Positions 16,242-23,557 of a stretch of DNA of 64,000 nucleotides are shown here, piece by piece. Below the pieces are notes generated by a model, which saw only the letters and a list, made by a program, of their open reading frames with translations, made no database searches and was not told the origin of the DNA. A program made the position numbers and the translations under genes. The first letter of the stretch is position 1, and the number at the start of each line of letters is the position of its first letter. Source of the DNA: JAWLEP01 sp964553045 (GTDB lineage: Bacteria; Fermentibacterota; Fermentibacteria; Fermentibacterales; JCC-6); contig CAZKJG010000015.1 of the NCBI GenBank assembly GCA_964553045.1, positions 23,101 through 87,100 on the forward strand, written 5' to 3'.

Positions 16242-16264
16242 TCAGCGGCCGGGGCCGAAGGTGA
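16060..16264 (+). pseudogene. Decayed small ORF of unknown family
   Basis: CTGGAGAGACTC precedes an ATG at 16060 that starts MADQRSELLRK. The sense then shifts one frame and continues ELGGIGEAMDLFYLDTGTLP, then TYDQKGSEPIDVGKTVRVVPFW, to a TGA at 16262-16264. It overlaps the 3' end of the patatin gene on the other strand by 23 bases. The residue pattern looks like real protein, but I cannot name the family. One frameshift and possibly a lost 5' portion make it a remnant. Confidence 0.35.
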
Positions 16265-18341
16265 CCGGCGCGCCTATGGAAACCGTCCAGCGGTCGCTGC
16301 GGGAGGAGATGCCCCAGGAGATCCTCGCCGGCCCCACCGGAGTGTCCACCCCGCCGGCGATGCCGCCGCCGTAGGTCTCCTCGCCCTCGCCGGGGCTTTC
16401 CAGTGCGGTCCAGTCCCAGCAGCCGGCGGCGGAGGCCTCCAGGAAGAACGGCCCGTTGAGCTCCCGGCGCCAGCGCAGCCCCGCCGCCGCCCTCTGCCGG
16501 GCGGGAAGGGAGTTCCAGGGCTGGCCGGGTAGGGAGCGGCCGGTGGTCATTCGGGAGTGCTGCCACTCGAAGGTGTCGCCGGCCAGCAGCTGCCCCCACA
16601 GCGACAGCGACAGGGTGCCACGGCGCAGGAAGGGCGCGTGCTGCCCGGCGTCCCAGCCCAGTCGCTGGTGACGGTGCTCCCCCAGAGGGCTGACGTGGGC
16701 CTCCACCTCGACCCTCCGGCCCGAGGATGGCCTGACCTGGTCGTCGGTGGTGTCCATCAGCAGCCGCAGGTAGGCCCTCTCGAATGCCTCGAACCCGCCT
16801 CCGCCCCAACGGTGGACCACGGCTCCACCGCCCAGGTTCACCATGCCCCACCAGCCTGCGGCAAAGCCGCCGGTGAGTCCAGCCTCTCCCCGGGTCTCCA
16901 CCCGGACTCGGCCGGAGCCGTCGCGGGTGCGGAAGTCGGCCTCCATCTGACGGGCCGAGGCCTCCAGCTCGGTGTACCAGCGGTCGCCGAATGCCAGGTC
17001 GGAGGCCCGGACCTCGGTGAAGAGGTAGTGGCTGCTGCCGCCCACGGTCATCAGGAAGGGACGCCCGGAGCCCAGGAAGTTGCGGTCGTGGAGGGATACC
17101 TGGCCGTCCAGGCCGAAGTCGGAGTAGAAGGAGATGTCCAGCCCCAGGGTGGCGGGACGGCTCTCCCGGAAGGTGTAGACAACGTTGACCTTGCCGCTGT
17201 CGGTGGCGGGGATCAGGCTGAGGTCCACCCGGCGGAACAGCCCGGTGGAGTAGAGCTGCTCCTGCGAGCGGCGGAGGTCGGCGGGGGTGATCACCTGGCC
17301 CCGGCGGAGGTCCACCCAGGACGAGATCGCCGAGAAGCTCAGATCGCGCAGGCCTCCCATGTGGATGCTTGCCACCCGCATCTCCGGAGGCCGGCAGGGC
17401 TGCGGAGGCTCGGCGCGGCGGGGCAGGCCGGGCGTGGAGTCCAGGAAGGCCCGGGCGGCGGCGTAGCCCCAGGCCACCAGGCTGTCGGCCCGGCCGAAGT
17501 CCCAGGCCGCCACCCCGCGGAGGTCGGGGCGGATCACGTAGTCGGACTCGGCTCGGTGCAGCTCGTTCATGCGTGCGGTGAGGGCCTTCAGCGTCAGCTC
17601 GCCCACCTGTACCATGTTGGGGTGGTGGGGGATGGTCTGCGGGGGCTCGGAGATGTCCACCGCCAGCACCGGCAGGCCCCAGGCCTTCCGGGCCACGTCC
17701 ACCGGCATGTTGTCTATCACCCCTCCGTCCACCAGCAGCAGGGAGTCCCGCCTCACCGCCGGGAAGACCATGGGCACTGCCATAGAGGAGAGCTGGGCCA
17801 TGTAGAGGTCGCCCCGGTCGAACACCACCCTCTGGCGGCCCACCAGGTCGAAGCAGACCACCCGCACCGGTATGGGAAGGGAGTCGAAGCTCTTCCCGCA
17901 GGCCACCTGGACCGGCTCGGTGAGCGATGACAGCAGCGAGCCCACCCGCTGGGTGGGAACGGCGCTCTGGGGAAGCTGCGGCCGCATGCCCTGCAGGTCC
18001 AGGGTGAGGAGGTTGCCGGCCCGGGCCATCCTCTGGGGAAGCAGCACCATGTGCCTGTCCGGGGTGGAGGAGAAGAGGCTGTCCCAGTCCAGAGACCGGG
18101 TGATGCTGTCGATCTGGGCGCCGGTGTAGCCGCATCCGTACAGGCCGGCCACCAGGGCCCCCATGCTGGTTCCGGCCACGGCGTCCACCCGGACCCCTGC
18201 CTCGTCCAGGGCCCTGAGGACTCCCACGTGGGCCAGGCCGCGGGCGCCGCCGCCGGCCAGGACCAGGGCAACTCCCTGGCCGCCAGCGGAGTCCGCTGGA
18301 GCCATGAGGCTCATGACGCAGCTCAGCAGCAGGGCGGTCAT
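16242..18341 (-). CDS. Patatin-like phospholipase fused to POTRA and Omp85 barrel (PlpD type)
   Basis: This 699-residue protein has a signal peptide (residues 1-20) followed by a patatin domain with oxyanion loop GGGARG (30-35), nucleophile elbow GTSMG (Ser59) and catalytic DGG (Asp205). After about residue 330 there is one POTRA-like segment (IHMGGLRDLSFSAISSWVDL...). A C-terminal 16-strand-type Omp85 barrel follows, from about 415 to the end. The domain order is that of PlpD/type Vd secretion proteins of Gram-negative bacteria. The enzyme should hydrolyse phospholipid acyl chains at the outer membrane or outside. GGTGGAG precedes the ATG. It diverges from the C25 peptidase gene across 115 bases. 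Confidence 0.88.
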   Translation of the reverse strand: MTALLLSCVMSLMAPADSAGGQGVALVLAGGGARGLAHVGVLRALDEAGVRVDAVAGTSMGALVAGLYGCGYTGAQIDSITRSLDWDSLFSSTPDRHMVLLPQRMARAGNLLTLDLQGMRPQLPQSAVPTQRVGSLLSSLTEPVQVACGKSFDSLPIPVRVVCFDLVGRQRVVFDRGDLYMAQLSSMAVPMVFPAVRRDSLLLVDGGVIDNMPVDVARKAWGLPVLAVDISEPPQTIPHHPNMVQVGELTLKALTARMNELHRAESDYVIRPDLRGVAAWDFGRADSLVAWGYAAARAFLDSTPGLPRRAEPPQPCRPPEMRVASIHMGGLRDLSFSAISSWVDLRRGQVITPADLRRSQEQLYSTGLFRRVDLSLIPATDSGKVNVVYTFRESRPATLGLDISFYSDFGLDGQVSLHDRNFLGSGRPFLMTVGGSSHYLFTEVRASDLAFGDRWYTELEASARQMEADFRTRDGSGRVRVETRGEAGLTGGFAAGWWGMVNLGGGAVVHRWGGGGFEAFERAYLRLLMDTTDDQVRPSSGRRVEVEAHVSPLGEHRHQRLGWDAGQHAPFLRRGTLSLSLWGQLLAGDTFEWQHSRMTTGRSLPGQPWNSLPARQRAAAGLRWRRELNGPFFLEASAAGCWDWTALESPGEGEETYGGGIAGGVDTPVGPARISWGISSRSDRWTVSIGAPVTFGPGR

Positions 18342-18456
18342 GCTTTACTCCACCGCTTTCGTAGGATATGTTCTTCCGGAAACCAAAACCCCGGGATTCT
18401 GTTACTCCCATAGATAGACCAACCGCAGAGATACCGCAACGCAGAGGAGGCGCACC

Positions 18457-20424
18457 TTGCGAAACTCATTTCTGGCACTTGTCCTTTTGGTCGGCATGGC
18501 CGTGTCGGCGGGACTTACCACAATCTCTTCCACCACAGACGGGATAGAGCTCCGGCTTGCTTCCGGCGCGGTGGAGACGGAGACAGTCAGCCTGAGGGGC
18601 TCGCAGTTCAGCAGGCTCAGCATGGAGGGCGCGGAGGGCCGCAACGAGTTCGGTCTTCCGGTGCTCCCCGCCTACAGGGCCTGGATCGAGGTTCCCGCCG
18701 GCGCCGAGGTCACCGTGGACGTAACCCCGCTGCGCATCGAGCAGGTCAGCGCTCCGGCGGCTCCGGTGGAGCCCGGCATCCGATCGGCCCCCAAGAGCCG
18801 GCCCCGCGGCGAGTTCGAGATGGCCCTCGACCCTCGCGTCTACTCGGAGGGCGAGAGCTTCCCCGAGAGCTGGGCCCGGGTCATCGACGGCGGCATGATG
18901 CGGGGCCGTCACGTGGTGCTGGTGGAGGTCACGCCCCTCAGGTGGACCCCCGGCGCCTCGCAGATGGACCTGCTGGCCGCAGCCGACATCCAGGTCAGCT
19001 ACCAGGGCGGCGACATGGCCGAGACGGACCGGCTGGCCGAGCACTTCAGCTCCCCCTACTACGACCGCTTCCTTGAGAGGCAGCTGGTTAACTACGGCAC
19101 CTTCTCCTTCGACGGCGGCTTCGACTCCCCGCCCTCCCCCTACCTGATCGTGGGCCACTCCGACTTCGTGGACACGGGTATGGACGACTTCGTCTCCTGG
19201 AAGGAGAGCCTGGGCTTCGACGTAACTGTGGCGGACCTGGACGAGACCGGGGGCTCCGCCTCGGAGATAGAGGCCTACATACTGGATGCCATCGAGAACT
19301 GGGCCGACCCGCCCGAGTTCGTGCTGCTGGTGGGCGACACCGGCTACCTTCCCGGCAACAGCGCCACCGAGTACGGCGGCGTCACCGACCTCTACTACGT
19401 CGCTCTGGACGACGGCGGCTACTTCCCCGACGCCTTCATCGGCCGGTTCTCGGTGAACGACGTGGGCGAGGCCGTGCTGATGGCCGACCGGGTCATAGAC
19501 TACGAGCAGAACGTGGGCGGCAGCGACGACTGGATACAGAACACCTGCTGGATCGCCAGCAACGACAATTACAACATTAGCGAGGGCACCCACAACTACT
19601 GCATCGACAATTACCTCGACCCCCTGGGATACACCTGGGACAAGGTCTATCCCGTGACCTACGGCTCCAGCGCCGACGACGCCATCGAGTCCATCAACGG
19701 AGGCGTCTCCATGCTCACCTTCAGCGGCCACGGCTCGCAGACCTCCTGGGGCGACATGTCCTTCGGCAGCGGCGACTTCGCGCAGCTGAACAACGAGGGC
19801 ATGTTCCCCGGCGTCCTCTCCCACTCCTGCCTCACCGGCGACTACGAGGTCGCCACGGCATGGTGCGAGACCTGGACCCGCACCCCGGGCCGCGGAGGCC
19901 TGTGGTTCTGGGGCTCGGTGCCCAGCACCTACTGGGACGAGGACGACATCCAGGAGAAGGCCGAGTACGAGTGGTTCCTGGGCGGAGACCGTGTGGAGTG
20001 GCCCATGGGCTTCCTGGGCGGTGGCCTTCTGGCGGTCTACGAGTACTACAGCGGAGGCGGCCGCTCCAAGTACTACTACGAGGGCTACAACCTCATGGGC
20101 GACCCCTCTGTGGACATGTGGGTCTGGGGAGAGGAGACCGGCGTCGAGGGTTCTGAGACCCACGGCGGCCTGGGCAGCTCCCTTGCGGTGAGCTCCCCCA
20201 ACCCCATCATGGCCGGCGCCAGGGTAAGGCTCTCCGGCAGCGGCTACGGCCGCCTGGAGGTCTACGACGTGGCCGGCCGTCTGGTGGCCACCCCCTACGT
20301 GGGTGAGCTTTCGAACAACATGAGCGTGGAGTGGGACGCCTCCGGTCTGAGGACCGGGGTCTACTTCCTGCGCCTGAGGCAGGGCGACACCGCGGCTACC
20401 GCCAAGGTGACCCTAATCCGATAG
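18457..20424 (+). CDS. Secreted C25 (gingipain-type) cysteine peptidase with sorting domain
   Basis: This 655-residue protein starts at a TTG with GAGGAGG six bases upstream, and has a Sec signal peptide (about 1-20). An N-terminal propeptide-like part extends to about residue 205. The caspase-fold peptidase domain has the catalytic His in LTFSGHGSQTSW (His425) and the nucleophile in LSHSCLTGDYE (Cys458), as in family C25. The last 80 residues (SPNPIMAGARVRLSG, LEVYDVAGRLV, GVYFLRLRQGD, AKVTLIR) form a FlgD-like/T9SS type A sorting domain, so export by type IX secretion is inferred. The gene stands alone between a divergent patatin gene and a strong hairpin. Confidence 0.88.
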   Translation: MRNSFLALVLLVGMAVSAGLTTISSTTDGIELRLASGAVETETVSLRGSQFSRLSMEGAEGRNEFGLPVLPAYRAWIEVPAGAEVTVDVTPLRIEQVSAPAAPVEPGIRSAPKSRPRGEFEMALDPRVYSEGESFPESWARVIDGGMMRGRHVVLVEVTPLRWTPGASQMDLLAAADIQVSYQGGDMAETDRLAEHFSSPYYDRFLERQLVNYGTFSFDGGFDSPPSPYLIVGHSDFVDTGMDDFVSWKESLGFDVTVADLDETGGSASEIEAYILDAIENWADPPEFVLLVGDTGYLPGNSATEYGGVTDLYYVALDDGGYFPDAFIGRFSVNDVGEAVLMADRVIDYEQNVGGSDDWIQNTCWIASNDNYNISEGTHNYCIDNYLDPLGYTWDKVYPVTYGSSADDAIESINGGVSMLTFSGHGSQTSWGDMSFGSGDFAQLNNEGMFPGVLSHSCLTGDYEVATAWCETWTRTPGRGGLWFWGSVPSTYWDEDDIQEKAEYEWFLGGDRVEWPMGFLGGGLLAVYEYYSGGGRSKYYYEGYNLMGDPSVDMWVWGEETGVEGSETHGGLGSSLAVSSPNPIMAGARVRLSGSGYGRLEVYDVAGRLVATPYVGELSNNMSVEWDASGLRTGVYFLRLRQGDTAATAKVTLIR

Positions 20425-20443
20425 CCCTGTTCGCATAGGGTGG

Positions 20444-20469
20444 AAGGGGCCGGGGAGACCCGGCCCCTT
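20444..20469. terminator. Strong hairpin between convergent genes
   Basis: AAGGGGCCGGG and CCCGGCCCCTT form a perfect 11-bp stem with a GAGA loop, ending in TTT on the plus strand and AA-TT symmetry on the other. It lies 19 bases past the C25 peptidase stop and 25 bases from the addA stop on the opposite strand, so it probably serves both directions. Confidence 0.75.
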
Positions 20470-20494
20470 TCGCTATCTTCAGCGGCTGGGGTGC

Positions 20495-23400
20495 TCAGTC
20501 CCCTAAGGAGCGGACCGCGCCGGCTGCGAGGAACACCAGGTTCCCCCGGGCGGGGCGGCCGAAGGCCCTGCGCACCGCCTCCAGGTAGCCCTCCTGCTGG
20601 CCGCGGTAGTGCTCGGCGAGGCGGTCCAGGTTTTCCTCCCTTGGCTCGGGAACGTGGTCGGTCTTGTAGTCCACCACTATCAGGTCTTCCCCGTCGTCCA
20701 GCAGCAGGTCGATGTAGCGCTCCCGCGGCCTGCCCTCCTGCATCACCACCAGCGGGTACTCGCGGCCCACCACATCGCACCGCTGCAGGTCGAAGGGCAG
20801 CTCCATTCCGAAGAAGCGCAGGGCCAGCTGCGAGGCCTCTTCGCACATCTCTTCGCAGACAGATTCCAGCAGCTCCCGGTTGTCTTCCGTCCAGCCCTTC
20901 GGGTCTGCGTGGTCGATCCGCTCCAGTATCGCGTGGACCAGGGTGCCCAGGCGTTCTGCAGGCGTGTCTTCCACCTCGGGCTCGGGGATCTGGAACACCG
21001 GCTCGGTCTCCGGCGGCACCCGGCCGGGGCTGGAAGCCGGATCCAGCTCGGGCCGGGAGGCCCTGCTCCGGTCCAGGGGGGAGGCCTCCACCTCCATCAG
21101 GCGGCAGACTCCCTCCGGAGCCTTTCGGGCGGCTTCCAGAAGCGGGGCCCGCAGGGTCTGCATGGTGTCGCCGCCGGCTTCGTCCCCCGCCACCAGCACG
21201 GTGAGGCTGGTCCGGGGCCTGGTGGCGGCCACGTAGAAAAGCCTGCGGGTCTCCGCCGCCCTCCGCCAGCCCTCCCGCAGCTCCAGCAGCGGGTAGGCCG
21301 GCGTCTGCAGATCCTTCGACAGGTAGACGGCCGCCCGCCTCTCGTGGAGGTCACGCAGGAGGATGTCCTTCTGCCTGTTGGACCCGAAGGCGGTCTCCAG
21401 CAGGTAGACGTGCTGGTAGGCCAGGCCCTTGGAGCGGTAGATGGTGGAGATGGTCACCGCCTGCATGTCCGGCCGGGGGATGGCCGGGTCGGGCCTGCCC
21501 CCGCCGGGGGCCCTGTCGGTGAGGTGGTCCAGCAGCTCCTCGCAGGAGCCGATGGTGCCCTCCATGGCCATCTCCAGCACAGTGGCCAGGCTCCCCAGCC
21601 GCCGCTCCACCGAGTAGCCGGAGGCCTCGATTCCGGCGATCATGTCGGTGGACAGGAGAAGCTGGTAGAGGAAGTCGGCCAGGGGCAGCTCCACAGCCGC
21701 CGCACGGAGTCTCCGCAGCATGCGGTTGGCATCCCGAACCGTTCGGGGCAGTCCGTCGGCGCCGGCGTCGTCCATGCTCCGGCAGCCGGCGGCGATGGCG
21801 GCGGTGATCTCCGGGTCGCCGATGCCGAAGAACGACGACCTCATCGTATGGACCCAGGCCTTCGCGTCGCCGGGGGCGGTGAGGCAGCGGACCATCTCCC
21901 GCAGGTCCACCAGCTCCAGGCGGCGGGAGAAGTCGCTGCGCATGGCCAGCGAGGCCTCCAGGCCCTGCAGCTCCAGGGCGTCCACCATCTCCTGCGCCCG
22001 GGTGCCGTGGCGCATGAGAACGGCGCAATGCCCGGGCATGGCCCCGGCGTCCACCTTCCTGCGGATGTCGGCGGCCACCCAGTCGGCCATGGTCTCCGCC
22101 GACAGGTCCGACTTCAGGTCATCTCCCTCGGGGGCCTTCACCTCCACCACCCTCACCGGAGGGCCCTCCTCGTCGCGGAAGGCGGTGAGGGGGGAGTACT
22201 CGCAGCCGTAGGGCAGCTCCTCGGGGGACTGGGCGGCGAACAGCAGCCGGCCGAATGCGTTCACGAACTCTATTACCCGACGGGTGCTTCGGAAGTTGTC
22301 CACTATGCCGCTGCTGAGGGCGCCCGCCGCCTCCAGGGCGGCAAGCGTGGACTTGTAGGTCTCCACGTCGGCGCTGCGCCAGCCGTAGATGGACTGCTTG
22401 GGGTCTCCCACCACCGTGATCCTGCCCGGCCCGAAGGCCCGGCCGGCCTCGGCCAGGAAGGAGGAGAAAAGCTCCACCTGCAGGCCGCTGGTGTCCTGGA
22501 ACTCGTCCACCAGCAGGTGGGAGAACCGCTCCCCCAGCTGCCGGCGCAGGCCGGGGCTTCCCGACAGCGCCCGGGTGCACCGCACCAGAAGGTCCTGGTA
22601 GGAAAGCCGCGACACGTTCCCCTCCCAATCGGCGCGCAGGCGGCGGACGAAGGGCATCAGCACCTCCTCCAGCACTCCCGAGATCTCCGCCCCCCTCAGA
22701 AGCGCCGGAAGGCTGGTTCCGGACTTGCCCGGCTTCAGCGCGTCGCGGACCCGCTTCACCGCGTCGGAGACCTCCCGCTTTTCCTCCTTGCCCCCCCAGT
22801 TGGCCGCGGAGCCGCCGCGGAGGCTGATCGAGGACAGGGCGTCATCGGCCTCCTGTGGTGTCGGGGCACGGCCGGAATCCAGATTTTCCAGAAGCGCCTC
22901 CATGGTCTTTACGTGCGGGAGGAGCCTGTCGTCCGCCGAGGTGCATCTCGCCGAGGGCCCGGACAGCAAGAGCGAGATGTCCTCCGGCAGAGACAGCCTC
23001 AGGTACTCCATTATCTCCCGGCAGCCTCCCAGTCCGGAGAGGTCCGAGAGCCACCAGGTGGACTCCACCTGCTCGGCCAGCTCCAGCAGCCTGCCGGTGC
23101 CCGCCGCCTCCAGAACCGGCTCCATCTTCTCCACCTGTGAGGCGGGGAGCGAGGAGAGGTACCTGTCCCACCTGGCCGCCAGCTCGGGGCCGGCGAAGTG
23201 AGCCTCCACGGTCTCGAAGGAGGGGTCCACGCCTGTGATGTGGGAGTAGCTGCGCAGCACGAAGGAGGCGAAGCCGTGTATGGTGGATATTCGGGCCAGG
23301 GGCAGCCTGCGAAGGGCCTGCGTGAGGCCCGCGTTCGCCAGCTCGTGCCGTATTCGGCCCCGCAGCTCCGAGGCGGCGGCCTCGGTGAAGGTAACCACCG

Positions 23401-23557
23401 CCAGGCTCTCCAGGTCGGCCCCGTCGCGGACCAGGGCCACCACCCTCTCCACCAGCAGTGTTGTCTTGCCCGTGCCGGCGCTGGCCTCCACCACCACGTT
23501 CCGCTCCCGCTCCTCCACTATCTCGCGGCGGGCGGAGCAGTCGGAGGGCCTACGCAT
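20495..23557 (-). CDS. addA: AddA-type helicase-nuclease subunit
   Basis: This 1020-residue UvrD-family helicase with a C-terminal PD-(D/E)XK nuclease is the main motor of the AddAB complex that resects double-strand breaks. Visible are Walker A ASAGTGKTT (25-33, Lys31), motif Ia TFTEAAASELRGRI (56-69), Walker B DEFQDT (351-356), QSIYGWRSAD, and motif V/VI text KGLAYQHVYLLE and FYVAATRPRTSL. The nuclease core RYIDLLL with VVDYKT (Asp963, Lys965) is intact. It follows addB with an 8-base overlap. Slightly shorter than Bacillus AddA, it is otherwise complete. Confidence 0.9.
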   Translation of the reverse strand: MRRPSDCSARREIVEERERNVVVEASAGTGKTTLLVERVVALVRDGADLESLAVVTFTEAAASELRGRIRHELANAGLTQALRRLPLARISTIHGFASFVLRSYSHITGVDPSFETVEAHFAGPELAARWDRYLSSLPASQVEKMEPVLEAAGTGRLLELAEQVESTWWLSDLSGLGGCREIMEYLRLSLPEDISLLLSGPSARCTSADDRLLPHVKTMEALLENLDSGRAPTPQEADDALSSISLRGGSAANWGGKEEKREVSDAVKRVRDALKPGKSGTSLPALLRGAEISGVLEEVLMPFVRRLRADWEGNVSRLSYQDLLVRCTRALSGSPGLRRQLGERFSHLLVDEFQDTSGLQVELFSSFLAEAGRAFGPGRITVVGDPKQSIYGWRSADVETYKSTLAALEAAGALSSGIVDNFRSTRRVIEFVNAFGRLLFAAQSPEELPYGCEYSPLTAFRDEEGPPVRVVEVKAPEGDDLKSDLSAETMADWVAADIRRKVDAGAMPGHCAVLMRHGTRAQEMVDALELQGLEASLAMRSDFSRRLELVDLREMVRCLTAPGDAKAWVHTMRSSFFGIGDPEITAAIAAGCRSMDDAGADGLPRTVRDANRMLRRLRAAAVELPLADFLYQLLLSTDMIAGIEASGYSVERRLGSLATVLEMAMEGTIGSCEELLDHLTDRAPGGGRPDPAIPRPDMQAVTISTIYRSKGLAYQHVYLLETAFGSNRQKDILLRDLHERRAAVYLSKDLQTPAYPLLELREGWRRAAETRRLFYVAATRPRTSLTVLVAGDEAGGDTMQTLRAPLLEAARKAPEGVCRLMEVEASPLDRSRASRPELDPASSPGRVPPETEPVFQIPEPEVEDTPAERLGTLVHAILERIDHADPKGWTEDNRELLESVCEEMCEEASQLALRFFGMELPFDLQRCDVVGREYPLVVMQEGRPRERYIDLLLDDGEDLIVVDYKTDHVPEPREENLDRLAEHYRGQQEGYLEAVRRAFGRPARGNLVFLAAGAVRSLGD

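Noticed and set aside
20609..23140. 843-residue plus-strand reading opposite addA
   Set aside because: Antisense shadow in GC-rich DNA with low-complexity His/Gln/Gly text; the AddA motifs on the minus strand are decisive.
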